NCBI RefSeq assembly: GCF_016629665.1
Contig: NZ_JAEPRQ010000005.1
Location: 1-64,000 of the forward strand
DNA: 64,000 bases
Direction: 5' to 3'
Source of the DNA: Paracoccus caeni
Lineage (GTDB): Bacteria > Pseudomonadota > Alphaproteobacteria > Rhodobacterales > Rhodobacteraceae
Below the pieces are notes generated by a model that was not told the DNA's origin, did no database searches, and saw nothing but the letters and a program-made list of their open reading frames with translations. Position numbers and translations under genes: made by a program. Shown one piece after another: positions 36,516 to 45,360 of this stretch. Position 1 is the first letter of the stretch; the number at the start of each line of letters is the position of its first letter.

Positions 36516-36953
36516 GGGCGCGCGACGGCTGCGGGCGTTCATAAATGGACCTGTGCCGTCGCCTGCGCCGATCAAAGAAGAGTGAGCAGCTTCGCGGAAG
36601 GTGGATCGAACAGGGGCAGCAGCAACTGCTTTGGCAAGAAGTTGGGGCGGGTGTTCATCCGATCTTCAGCTTTTCCGGCCTATATGTCGCGAGAACGAAG
36701 CAGCGGAGGGCTGAGCAGATGAAGCGTTTCGACCAGCGCAAGCGAGGTCGCCGAGGCTGTCAGTATGCTGAAACCTTTTGCAGTCTTGCTGGAAAGCGAT
36801 GGTTTTGAGGCGCTTGGCGTCCAAGAGATGAAAACCGGCCATTGATCGGCGTCAGCTCGCGCGGTGGCCCGCCCATTCGGGGGGCAAAGGCTTTGCCATG
36901 CCTTGGAAATCCGGTTACAAGCGGTAAAAATTACGACGCAGAGGCAGGCCGGC
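36516..36953. other. 438-bp spacer between the channel gene and frr
   Basis: No recognised gene. Two tiny plus-strand frames deserve a note: ATG 36719, with GGAGG eight bases upstream, gives 29 codons (MKRFDQRKRGRRG...). ATG 36765 gives 26 codons (MLKPFAVLLESDGFEALGVQ, ending at 36845) whose frame stays coding-like back to a stop at 36720. Either could be a leader peptide or a relic. The frr promoter probably lies in the right half. Confidence 0.4.
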
Positions 36954-37517
36954 ATGGCAGACGACATCGAAATCGACATTGACGATCTGGAACGGCGGAT
37001 GAAAGGCGCGATGGAAAGCCTGCGCCATGAATTCGGATCGTTGCGCACGGGCCGCGCATCCGCCTCGATGGTCGAGCCGGTTCAGGTGGACGCTTACGGT
37101 CAGATGACTCCGATCAACCAGCTTGGCACCGTCAACGTCCCCGAGCCGCGGATGGTCACCATCAATGTCTGGGACAAGGCGATGGTCGGGAAGGTCGAAA
37201 AGGCCATCCGTGAAAGCGGCTTGGGCATCAATCCGCAGCTGAACGGCACCATCATCATGTTGCCGATTCCCGAATTGAACGAAGAACGCCGCCGTGAGTT
37301 GACCAAGGTCGCCGCGCAATATGCCGAAAGCGCCCGCGTCGCCATTCGCAACGTGCGCCGCGATGGCATGGATCAGGTGAAGAAGGGCAAGACCAATGGC
37401 ATGCCCGAGGATGACCAGAAATTCTGGGAAGGTGCGGTTCAGGAACTGACCGACAAGATGATCGCCAATGTCGATCAGGCGCTCGAGGCCAAACAGGCCG
37501 AAATTATGCAGGTTTGA
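36954..37517 (+). CDS. frr: Ribosome recycling factor
   Basis: 187 residues from the ATG at 36954; an upstream frame extension is ignored because homology starts here ([19 protein letters not shown]). The three-helix tail and hinge regions are typical: [40 protein letters not shown] and [17 protein letters not shown]. It splits post-termination ribosomes with EF-G. It is the first gene of the continuous run frr-uppS-cdsA-dxr-rseP. Confidence 0.97.
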   Translation: MADDIEIDIDDLERRMKGAMESLRHEFGSLRTGRASASMVEPVQVDAYGQMTPINQLGTVNVPEPRMVTINVWDKAMVGKVEKAIRESGLGINPQLNGTIIMLPIPELNEERRRELTKVAAQYAESARVAIRNVRRDGMDQVKKGKTNGMPEDDQKFWEGAVQELTDKMIANVDQALEAKQAEIMQV

Positions 37518-37524
37518 GGGTATT

Positions 37525-38259
37525 ATGGTCGCGGAAACCGCAGAATTGCTGGATACGGGTGGAAGCGAGCAGCGCCCTCGCCATATCGCCATCATCATGG
37601 ATGGCAATGGCCGCTGGGCGACCGAGCGGGGCTGGCCGCGTCTGGTTGGCCACCGCCGCGGGGCAGAGCGCGTCAAGCAGATCGTTCGCGCCTGTCCGGG
37701 TTTGGGGGTGAACTGGCTGACCGTCTATGCCTTCTCGACCGAGAACTGGAAGCGCTCGACCGAAGAAGTCATCGGTCTGATGAAGATCTTCCGCCGCTAT
37801 ATCCAGATGGAGGCGGACGGGCTGGCCGGTGAAGGCGTCCGGTTGCGCTTTATCGGCGGGCGCGAGCGGCTGGACCCGAAACTGCAGACGCTGATGTCCT
37901 CGATCGAGGCGCGGACGGCGGGCAATTCGCGCCTGAACCTGACCGTGGCGATCAATTACGGCGGCCGGGACGAGTTGACCCGTGCCTCTGCCCGGCTGGC
38001 ACAGAAGATCGCACGGGGCGAGATTTCAGAGCCGAGCGAGGCTGATTTCGAGGCATGTCTGGATACGGCGGGCCATCCCGACCCGGATCTGATCATCCGC
38101 ACCTCGGGTGAGACGCGGACGTCGAACTTCCTGCCATGGCAGGCTGCCTATTCCGAATATGAATTCACGCCGACGCTGTGGCCGGATTTCTCGCCCGAGC
38201 ATCTGGCGACGATTCTGGATCGCTTCGGCCTTCGGGAACGGCGTTTCGGCGGCGTATGA
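37525..38259 (+). CDS. uppS: Undecaprenyl diphosphate synthase (cis-prenyltransferase)
   Basis: 244 residues from the ATG at 37525 (GAGGG upstream), seven bases after frr. It extends farnesyl diphosphate with eight isopentenyl units to make the C55 carrier for peptidoglycan and O-antigen. The catalytic Asp lies in IAIIMDGNGRWA, and substrate blocks are AFSTENWKRSTEEV and IRTSGETRTSNFLPWQAAYS. The stop overlaps cdsA by four bases (ATGA). Confidence 0.96.
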   Translation: MVAETAELLDTGGSEQRPRHIAIIMDGNGRWATERGWPRLVGHRRGAERVKQIVRACPGLGVNWLTVYAFSTENWKRSTEEVIGLMKIFRRYIQMEADGLAGEGVRLRFIGGRERLDPKLQTLMSSIEARTAGNSRLNLTVAINYGGRDELTRASARLAQKIARGEISEPSEADFEACLDTAGHPDPDLIIRTSGETRTSNFLPWQAAYSEYEFTPTLWPDFSPEHLATILDRFGLRERRFGGV

Positions 38260-39104
38260 CCGACGCAGGGGGGGAGACCGCGCCGAAGTCGCCTTCGGGA
38301 AAATGGGCAGACCTGTCACGGCGGATCGCCTCTACACTGGTTCTGCTGGGCATCGGGGTGTTGCTGGCCTTTGCCACCGGCATCTGGCTGCGGCTGGGCA
38401 TGGCGGTGATTTCTGCCGTCACTTTCTGGGAACTGGCATCGATGACCGGCTGGCGCGGCAAGCGCCATCCGCCGGGGCCGTTCGGGGCGTGGAGGCCGCT
38501 GGCGCTGGCGATCATCGCCGGTTTCGCGCAGGCCTCGGCTTTGATGTACGAGAATGTCTGGACCTGGCTTCTGCTGTTTTTGCCAATCGTCGCCGGGATT
38601 CCCGGCGCTGAAAGGCGCGACCGCTGGACCTATGCGATTTTCGGCATGGCGATCCTGCTGGTCGCCTACGGGCTGGTCTGGTTCCGCGAGGAATACGGGC
38701 TGCATTTCGTGCTGTGGCTGATGGGAATCGTCATCATCTCGGACACGTTGGGCTATTTCGCCGGGCGGATGATCGGAGGGCCGAAATTCTGGCCGTCACT
38801 GAGCCCGAAAAAGACGTGGTCGGGCACGGTTGCGGGCTGGATCGGTGCGGTGATTTTTGGCGCTGTGCTGTATCTGACCGGCGCGGGCGATGCCTCGCTG
38901 ATCTGGGTGTCGCCGCTGGTGTGTTTTGCAGGGCAGTTGGGTGACATCGCGGAAAGCTGGCTCAAGCGGCGGGCAGGGGTTAAGGACAGTTCCAACCTGA
39001 TTCCGGGACATGGCGGTTTCATGGATCGATTTGACGCAGTGACGGGCGCGGTGCTGGCGACCATTCTGATCGGGCTGGTGACGGCGCTTCCGGTGGTGAA
39101 CTGA
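38256..39104 (+). CDS. cdsA: Phosphatidate cytidylyltransferase
   Basis: 282 residues from the ATG at 38256, overlapping uppS (ATGA). It makes CDP-diacylglycerol for phospholipid synthesis in the inner membrane. Seven or so membrane helices are visible after a ~25-residue soluble lead. The CDP-alcohol signature SWLKRRAGVKDSSNLIPGHG followed by GFMDRFDA is intact, as is SLSPKKTWSGTVAGW. Four bases separate it from dxr. Confidence 0.96.
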   Translation: MTDAGGETAPKSPSGKWADLSRRIASTLVLLGIGVLLAFATGIWLRLGMAVISAVTFWELASMTGWRGKRHPPGPFGAWRPLALAIIAGFAQASALMYENVWTWLLLFLPIVAGIPGAERRDRWTYAIFGMAILLVAYGLVWFREEYGLHFVLWLMGIVIISDTLGYFAGRMIGGPKFWPSLSPKKTWSGTVAGWIGAVIFGAVLYLTGAGDASLIWVSPLVCFAGQLGDIAESWLKRRAGVKDSSNLIPGHGGFMDRFDAVTGAVLATILIGLVTALPVVN

Positions 39105-39107
39105 AAT

Positions 39108-40256
39108 ATGCGGCGTATCTCTATTTTCGGGGCGACCGGCTCGGTCGGGGAAAACTGCGTTGACCTGATCCGTCAGGCGGGCGGTTACGATGTGGTCGCC
39201 GTCACCGGGGGCCGCAATGTCGAGCGGCTGGCCCGGACGGCCCGCGAATTGCGGGCAGAGATAGCAGTCACCGCGCATGACGATCTGCTGGACCCGCTGC
39301 GCGATGCGTTGGCGGGCAGCGGTGTCGAGGTCGCGGCGGGGGCGCAGGCGCTGATCGAGGCGGCGGGGCGACCTGCCGATTGGGTGCTTTCGGCCATCGT
39401 CGGTTCGGCCGGGTTGGCGCCGGGGCTGGCGGCGCTGGCGCAGGGCAATATTCTGGCGCTGGCGAACAAGGAGTCGCTGGTTTGCGCCGGGCCTTTGTTG
39501 CGGCGCGTGGCGGCCAAGGATGGCGCCACGATCCTGCCAGTCGATTCCGAACATTCGGCGATTTTTCAGGCTCTTGGCGGCGAAAGCCTCGATGGCGTCA
39601 AGGATGTGACTATCACCGCATCGGGTGGGGCGTTTCGCGATTGGCCGTTGGAGCGGCTGGCAGCGGCGACGGTGGCCGAAGCCTCGACCCATCCCAACTG
39701 GGCCATGGGGCAACGGATCACCATCGACAGCGCCAGCATGTTCAACAAGGCGATGGAAGTTATCGAAGCGAAAGAATTCTTCGGGCTTCGCGCCGATCAG
39801 ATCAGGGTGCTCGTCCACCCGGAATCGATCATTCATGCCATGGTGCGGCATGTCGATGGCGGCGTCATCGCCCATCTTGGCGCGCCGGATATGCGCCATG
39901 CCATCGGCTTTGCATTGAACTGGCCGCGGCGACAGCCCTTGCCGGTCGCCGCTCTGGATCTGGCAAAGCAGGGTAGCCTGACATTTCGCGAGCCGGACGA
40001 GACGCGCTGGCCCGCGCTGCGGCTGGCGCGTGAGGTGATGGCGGCGGGCGGCATGGCGGGGGCGGTCTTCAACGCCGCAAAGGAACAGGCGCTGGACGAT
40101 TTCATCGCCGGTCGGATCGGTTTCACGCAAATGGCACCCCGGGTCGAGGAGACACTGGCGGCGCTGTCGGCAAAGCCGGGATTTGCGGATGATGCGGGGG
40201 ATCTGGAAACGGTCCTTGACTGGGACCGCGCCGCCAGACAGAAGGCGGCGGCATGA
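39108..40256 (+). CDS. dxr: 1-deoxy-D-xylulose 5-phosphate reductoisomerase
   Basis: 382 residues. It catalyses the committed step of the MEP isoprenoid pathway (NADPH, divalent metal), feeding UppS encoded upstream. NADPH motif ISIFGATGSVGENCVDLI, metal and substrate blocks LANKESLVCAG, LPVDSEHSAIFQ, TASGGAFRDW and ATVAEASTHPNWAMG, and MFNKAMEVIEAKEFFG are present. Its stop overlaps the rseP start (ATGA). Confidence 0.97.
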   Translation: MRRISIFGATGSVGENCVDLIRQAGGYDVVAVTGGRNVERLARTARELRAEIAVTAHDDLLDPLRDALAGSGVEVAAGAQALIEAAGRPADWVLSAIVGSAGLAPGLAALAQGNILALANKESLVCAGPLLRRVAAKDGATILPVDSEHSAIFQALGGESLDGVKDVTITASGGAFRDWPLERLAAATVAEASTHPNWAMGQRITIDSASMFNKAMEVIEAKEFFGLRADQIRVLVHPESIIHAMVRHVDGGVIAHLGAPDMRHAIGFALNWPRRQPLPVAALDLAKQGSLTFREPDETRWPALRLAREVMAAGGMAGAVFNAAKEQALDDFIAGRIGFTQMAPRVEETLAALSAKPGFADDAGDLETVLDWDRAARQKAAA

Positions 40257-41584
40257 CAGATCTGATCCCCCAGTTCGGCGGCACCATCTGGACGCTCGCG
40301 GCCTTCGTGATCGCGCTGGCGGTGATCGTCTCGGTCCATGAGTTCGGCCATTACTATATCGGTCGCCTGTCCGGCATCCGGGCCGAGGTGTTCTCGGTCG
40401 GGTTCGGCCCACGGCTGATCTCGCGCCGGGACAAGCGGGGGACGCTGTGGCAGGTGGCTGCGGTGCCCTTGGGTGGGTATGTGCGGTTCATGGGCGATGC
40501 CAATGCGGCAAGCGCCGGGACCGGGCGGCCTGTCGATCCCGCGCTGATGCGGCAGACGCTGAGCGGCGCACCGCTTTGGGCGCGGTTCGCGACCTTGCTG
40601 GCGGGGCCGGTGTTCAACTTCATCCTGTCGATCCTGATCTTCGGCGGCTTCGCACTTGTGCAGGGGCTGCCGTCGCCGGATGTGGTTGTGGGTAAGATCG
40701 CCGAGGCACCCGAAGAAATTGTGAACGAGTTGCAGCCGGGCGACCGGGTGCTGGCCATTGGCGGCAATCCTGTTGCGACATGGCGCGATATCAGCGATCT
40801 GGCCGAGACGCTGCCGGTTGCCGCCACTCAGGACTGGCGGGTGGAGCGCGACGGGCAAGAGATCACCGTGCAGGGACCGGACCCGATGCCGGCGCGGATC
40901 AGCGGGGTTGCACCGCGCAGCGCCGCCGCCGATGCAGGGCTTAGGGCGGGCGATGTGGTTGTTGCCATCGACGATCAGCCGGTCGCGCGTTTCACGCAGA
41001 TGCGCGAGGCGGTCGAGGCGGCCGAGGGGCAGCCCATCGCCATGCGCGTCTGGCGTCCGGGAACGGGCGAGGCCGACTATACGCTGATCCCGAAGATGCA
41101 GGATCTGCCTGCCGAGGGTGGCGGATACGAACAGCGCTGGCTGCTGGGCGTGACCGGCGGCGACAGCTATTTCACCCCGCAGATGCGCAGCGCAGGCCTG
41201 GTCGAGGCATTGTGGCTGGGCGTGACCCAGACATGGAACATCATCGTATCGTCGCTTTCGGGGATGTGGGCGATGATCTCGGGCCAGATCGGCACCTGCA
41301 ATCTGGGCGGCGCGATCAGCATTGCCGAAAGCACCGGCCAGGCGGCCAGTGCGGGCGGCGCGAATTTCCTGTGGTGGATCGCGGTCCTGTCGGCGGCCAT
41401 CGGATTTCTCAATCTGCTGCCGATCCCGGTTCTGGATGGCGGCCACCTGATGTTTTACACTTACGAGGCGATCACTGGCCGCCCACCGTCTGACCGGGTG
41501 CTGAACCTGCTGACGGCAATTGGCATGGCGGCGGTGCTGAGCCTGATGATTTTCGGACTCACCAACGATCTTTTCTGCCCATAA
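40253..41584 (+). CDS. rseP: Site-2 protease (RIP metalloprotease)
   Basis: 443 residues, intramembrane zinc protease of the RseP/MmpA family. The first helix carries the HExxH site (VSVHEFGHYYIG), and the C-terminal helix carries the metal-binding FLNLLPIPVLDGGHLM. Periplasmic PDZ sequence lies between (about 145-300: LQPGDRVLAIGGNPV and GLRAGDVVVAIDDQPV suggest two PDZ units). It cleaves anti-sigma factors or polar-development proteins within the inner membrane. It is translationally coupled to dxr. Confidence 0.95.
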   Translation: MTDLIPQFGGTIWTLAAFVIALAVIVSVHEFGHYYIGRLSGIRAEVFSVGFGPRLISRRDKRGTLWQVAAVPLGGYVRFMGDANAASAGTGRPVDPALMRQTLSGAPLWARFATLLAGPVFNFILSILIFGGFALVQGLPSPDVVVGKIAEAPEEIVNELQPGDRVLAIGGNPVATWRDISDLAETLPVAATQDWRVERDGQEITVQGPDPMPARISGVAPRSAAADAGLRAGDVVVAIDDQPVARFTQMREAVEAAEGQPIAMRVWRPGTGEADYTLIPKMQDLPAEGGGYEQRWLLGVTGGDSYFTPQMRSAGLVEALWLGVTQTWNIIVSSLSGMWAMISGQIGTCNLGGAISIAESTGQAASAGGANFLWWIAVLSAAIGFLNLLPIPVLDGGHLMFYTYEAITGRPPSDRVLNLLTAIGMAAVLSLMIFGLTNDLFCP

Positions 41585-41684
41585 GGCGCGATGCGCTTTT
41601 GACAGGGCAGGCGGATTGAGGCAAAAGTTTAACCAAATGAAAGCGCCGACAGTGCGCTGATGCAGGCTTGAAAGAGGGGCGGCA

Positions 41685-43985
41685 ATGACACGGAAACTGG
41701 GCAGAGGCGCGGTCGCGCTGGTCACGGCCTTGACGATCGCGGCACCGGCGGCACTGATCCCCGCGCCCGCTTCGGCTTATGTCTTCAACGATGTCCGGAT
41801 CGAGGGCGCGCAGCGGGTTGAGCCTGCAACCGTTCTTTCCTACGCCAATATCGCGCGTGGGCAGGATGTCTCGGCGGGCGAACTGAACGCAGCTTTGCAG
41901 CGGTTGCAGAATTCGGGCCTGTTCGAGACGGTCGAGGTTGAGCCGCGCGGCGGCGTACTGGTCATCCGGGTCAGCGAATATCCGACGATCAACCAGATCA
42001 GCTTCGAGGGCAACCGCCGGATCAAGGACGAACAGCTTGCGCAAGTTGTGCAAAGCCAGTCGCGCCGGGTCTATGAGCCGTCGCAAGCCCTGTCCGACGC
42101 CCAGAACATCGCGAATGCCTATGCCGCCGAGGGCCGGATGGCCGCGCGGGTCGATCCCAAGATCATCCGCCGCAGCGACAATCGCATCGATCTGGTCTTC
42201 GAAATCCGCGAAGGTGACCTGACCGAGATCGAGCGGATCAGCTTCACCGGCAACCGCGCCTTCAGCGACCGCCGCCTTCGTGACGTGCTGGCGACGAAAC
42301 AGGCGGGCCTGCTGCGCCGCATCATCCGCGCCGATACCTTCGCGCCGGAACGGATTCAGGTCGACCAGCAGATGCTGACCGATTTCTACCGCTCGCGCGG
42401 CTATGCCGATTTTCAGGTGCAGGCTGTCGCCCCCGAAATCGCGCGGGAACGCGATGCCTTCTACATCACCTTCAACATTCAGGAAGGCCCGCGCTATCGC
42501 TTTGCGCAGGTGAACACGGTCTCGGAAATTCCGGGCGTCGATGCCAGCGCCTTTGCGGCGCAGAACCGGGTCAATCAGGGCGATGTCTATAACCCCGCCG
42601 CCATCGATAACACCATCCGCCGGATGGAGACCGTCGCGATCCAGCAGGGGCTGGATTTCGTCAATATCGAGCCGCGCGTTACCCGCAATCCGCAGAACCA
42701 GACGCTTGACCTGACCTTCGCGCTGACCCGCGGCCCGCGCGTTTTCGTCGAGCGGATCGATATCGAGGGCAACACCACCACGCAGGACCAGGTGATCCGC
42801 CGTCAGTTCACCACGGTCGAGGGCGATCCGTTCAACCCGCGCGCCATCCGCAACACGGCAGAGCGTATCCGGGCGCTTGGTTACTTCTCGGACGCGCAGG
42901 TCAACAGCCGTCAGGGCAGCAGCGATCAACAGGTCATCGTCGATGTGAACGTGGAAGAACAGCCGACCGGTTCGCTGTCCTTTGGTGCGTCTTACGGGGT
43001 GGCCTCGGGTGTGGGTTTGAACGTCGCGCTGAACGAGACGAACTTCCTTGGTCGCGGTCAGACGCTGGGCATTTCGATTGCGACGGCAGATGGCGATCAG
43101 CAGTCCTCGATCAACTTCGCCGAGCCGTTTTTCCTTGGCCGCGATCTGCGCTTTGGGTTCAACACCTATTATAACGTCACTGAGAACCTGAATTCGGACT
43201 ACAACACTCGCTCGGTCGGGTTGCGCCCGTCGATCGAGTTCCCGATCTCGGACAATGGCCGGCTTGAGCTGCGCTATCGCATCTCGAAAGAGACGCTGAG
43301 CAATCTGGATGAGGACAGCTCGCGCATCCTGCGCGCGGAAGAGGGGCAGCGCGTCACCTCGTCGCTTGGCTATAGCTATCGCTGGGATACGCGGATCACC
43401 GGGCTGGACCCGCTGACCAATTACAAGCTGAACTTCAGCCAGGATTTCGCCGGTCTGGGCGGCGATGTGAAGGCCGTCACCACGACGGTTCTCGCAGGCG
43501 TCGAAAGCAATGCATGGCGCGAAGAGATCACCTTGCGCGGTGAATTCGAGGCTGGCTCGATCCATGGCTACGACGATTATTCGCCGTGGATTCTGGATCG
43601 CTTCCGGGGTGGCTCGAAAATCCGCGGGTTTGAGCCGAACGGGATCGGCCCGCGCGATCTGGGTGCCGAGAACGAGGACGGTCTGGGCGGCAACTATTTC
43701 TGGGCGGCGCGTGCTGAAGCGCAGTTCCCGGTTGGGCTGCCGGAAGAATATGGCATCACCGGCGGTCTTTTCGCCGATGTCGGCTCGATCTGGGGTCTGG
43801 ATGACACGCGCGGCAGCGGTGGCCATACGGTCGATGACGGCATGAAGGTGCGCGCCTCGGTCGGGGCATCGATCTTCTGGACCACGCCGATCGGTCCTCT
43901 GCGATTCAACTTCTCGCATGCCGTGAAGAAAGAGGATTATGACGAGGAACAGAACTTCGACCTGACCATCTCGACGCGGTTCTGA
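41685..43985 (+). CDS. bamA: Outer membrane beta-barrel assembly protein BamA
   Basis: 766 residues. A Sec signal peptide (about 1-31, ending PASA-YV) precedes five POTRA repeats (about 32-420; first VFNDVRIEGAQRVEPATVL) and a 16-strand Omp85 barrel ending in a terminal aromatic (NFDLTISTRF), the outer-membrane insertion signal. The barrel contains RGGSKIRGFEPNGIGPRD, the conserved lid-lock R-G-F motif. It is the core of the BAM machine, folding OMPs. The 100-bp upstream region may hold its own promoter; the stop overlaps skp by one base (TGATG). Confidence 0.97.
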   Translation: MTRKLGRGAVALVTALTIAAPAALIPAPASAYVFNDVRIEGAQRVEPATVLSYANIARGQDVSAGELNAALQRLQNSGLFETVEVEPRGGVLVIRVSEYPTINQISFEGNRRIKDEQLAQVVQSQSRRVYEPSQALSDAQNIANAYAAEGRMAARVDPKIIRRSDNRIDLVFEIREGDLTEIERISFTGNRAFSDRRLRDVLATKQAGLLRRIIRADTFAPERIQVDQQMLTDFYRSRGYADFQVQAVAPEIARERDAFYITFNIQEGPRYRFAQVNTVSEIPGVDASAFAAQNRVNQGDVYNPAAIDNTIRRMETVAIQQGLDFVNIEPRVTRNPQNQTLDLTFALTRGPRVFVERIDIEGNTTTQDQVIRRQFTTVEGDPFNPRAIRNTAERIRALGYFSDAQVNSRQGSSDQQVIVDVNVEEQPTGSLSFGASYGVASGVGLNVALNETNFLGRGQTLGISIATADGDQQSSINFAEPFFLGRDLRFGFNTYYNVTENLNSDYNTRSVGLRPSIEFPISDNGRLELRYRISKETLSNLDEDSSRILRAEEGQRVTSSLGYSYRWDTRITGLDPLTNYKLNFSQDFAGLGGDVKAVTTTVLAGVESNAWREEITLRGEFEAGSIHGYDDYSPWILDRFRGGSKIRGFEPNGIGPRDLGAENEDGLGGNYFWAARAEAQFPVGLPEEYGITGGLFADVGSIWGLDDTRGSGGHTVDDGMKVRASVGASIFWTTPIGPLRFNFSHAVKKEDYDEEQNFDLTISTRF

Positions 43986-44761
43986 TGCTGCGACGGGGTT
44001 CGGGACGGAACTTCGGGGCCGGGCTTGCAATCGCAGGTCTGGCCCTTGTCGCTTGTCTGACCGTCCCGCTGCCCGCTGTGGCGCAGGACGATGGCGTCGG
44101 TCCCCCCATTGGCGGGGTTGAACCCGGCCAGCAGCCCGCGCCACCTGCAACCAGCGCGGATCTTCCCGCCAGCACCATCCCTGCATCGCCCGGCGATCAG
44201 CCCGATGTTCAGTCGGAAATCGTCACCATCGATCAGGAGATGCTGTTCACCAACTCCATCTGGGGCAAGCGGACACAGGCGCGTCTGGACGAGGAAGGGC
44301 AGCGGCTGGAGGCCGAGAACGAGAGGCTGGTCACACAGCTTTCGAATGAAGAGGCGCAGTTGACGGAAGAGCGCGCGACGCTTGATCCGGCAGAGTTCCG
44401 GCGTCGGGCGGAAGCCTTCGATGTCCGCGCCACGCAGGTTCGCCGCGAGCGGTTGCAGGCTGTTCAGGATGTGAACGGCTGGGCGGCGGCGGATCGCGCG
44501 GCCTTCTATCGCGCCGCCTTGCCGCTGATGGGCGAGGTTATGAGAGAACGTGGCGCGGTTGCGGTGCTGGACCGGCGGACGGTTTTTGTCTCGCTGGAAG
44601 CCATCGACATCACCAACGATCTGGCGGCGCTGCTGGATGAACGGCTTGGTGACGGCGACGGCGTTGTTCCATTCGTGCCGGGGCAGTCAAACGGCGGGGC
44701 ACCGACCGAAGATGCGGGCGCGCCTTCCCCTGAAATGGTGCCGGAACAGCCTGAGCAGTAA
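43985..44761 (+). CDS. OmpH/Skp-family periplasmic chaperone
   Basis: 258 residues, longer than the ~160 of E. coli Skp. A signal peptide (about 1-35, cut near AVAQ-DD) leads into a Pro/Gln-rich linker. The helical-hairpin OmpH domain spans about 75-205 (VTIDQEMLFTNSIWGKRTQA, then the charged coiled coil EEGQRLEAENERLVTQL). A disordered acidic Pro-rich tail follows. It carries nascent OMPs to BamA and is coupled to bamA by TGATG. In relatives fabZ and lpxA usually follow; here the operon ends. Confidence 0.88.
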   Translation: MLRRGSGRNFGAGLAIAGLALVACLTVPLPAVAQDDGVGPPIGGVEPGQQPAPPATSADLPASTIPASPGDQPDVQSEIVTIDQEMLFTNSIWGKRTQARLDEEGQRLEAENERLVTQLSNEEAQLTEERATLDPAEFRRRAEAFDVRATQVRRERLQAVQDVNGWAAADRAAFYRAALPLMGEVMRERGAVAVLDRRTVFVSLEAIDITNDLAALLDERLGDGDGVVPFVPGQSNGGAPTEDAGAPSPEMVPEQPEQ

Positions 44762-44763
44762 GC

Positions 44764-45258
44764 TCAGGCGGTGCTGCGAGAGGTCCAGCGCAGCAGCGCG
44801 GCAAGTGAGAGTATACCACAGACCAGCAGAACGGCAGAGTCGGGCAGCGGCACGGTCGGAATCTCGGGAATGACCGGAACTTCAGGATCAACCGGCACGA
44901 TGGTTCCAGGGGTGCCGTTGTCGCCGGTGCTGGAGCCGCCCCAGATGATCGGAATAACAGGAACACCGGGCACGCCCGGAACACCCGGCACGCCGGGGAC
45001 ACCTCCGGGGGGGACGCCGCCAGCCGGGGTTGTGATGGCGCCCAGATATCCGGGCGCGCCCGCATAGGGGCTGAATGCCGCGTCGGTCATCATCACGCCG
45101 GGGGGGACCTTTCCCGCCAGCGCGGCATCGTCGCCGACGACCAGCATCACGTGATCGCCATACTGATCGCGCGCGCTTGACCAGACAGCGGGACGAAAGC
45201 CGATGCCGGGGAAAAAGTGAATGCAGGGGGTCAGTTCGGTGCAAGAGGGCTGCTGCAT
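44764..45258 (-). CDS. Collagen-like protein with VPLPA-CTERM-type sorting tail
   Basis: 164 residues from the ATG at 45258 (GAGGTG six bases upstream). The first 75 residues are unrecognised. Gly-Val-Pro repeats (GVPGVPGVPGVPGVP) and a Pro/Val-rich stalk follow. The C-terminus VPLPDSAVLLVCGILSLAAL then LRWTSR has the layout of Rhodobacterales VPLPA-CTERM tails: P-L-P motif, membrane helix, basic end. These mark substrates of an exosortase-type enzyme. Oddly no N-terminal signal peptide is visible, even with the ATG 15 codons earlier. It converges on skp with a 2-bp gap. Confidence 0.65.
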   Translation of the reverse strand: MQQPSCTELTPCIHFFPGIGFRPAVWSSARDQYGDHVMLVVGDDAALAGKVPPGVMMTDAAFSPYAGAPGYLGAITTPAGGVPPGGVPGVPGVPGVPGVPVIPIIWGGSSTGDNGTPGTIVPVDPEVPVIPEIPTVPLPDSAVLLVCGILSLAALLRWTSRSTA

Positions 45259-45340
45259 GATCACACCTCGATCATGCGGGCAATAACGGACAGGGTCGGC
45301 CAAAACGGCCGAAAGCGACTCTTACCCATATTAGCACTCG

Positions 45341-45356
45341 TTAACAGAAATTTAAC
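45341..45356. promoter_or_regulatory. CtrA-type box TTAA-N7-TTAAC
   Basis: TTAA (45341-45344), seven bases, then TTAAC (45352-45356) matches the CtrA consensus exactly. It lies about 85 bp upstream of the collagen-like gene start, and a further TTAA follows at 45357. CtrA regulation of this gene is inferred. Confidence 0.45.
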
Positions 45357-45360
45357 TTAA

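Noticed and set aside
44940..45010. CRISPR-like or minisatellite repeat
   Set aside because: The repetition is coding for Gly-Val-Pro triplets on the minus strand, with no spacer-repeat layout. No CRISPR array was seen anywhere in the window.
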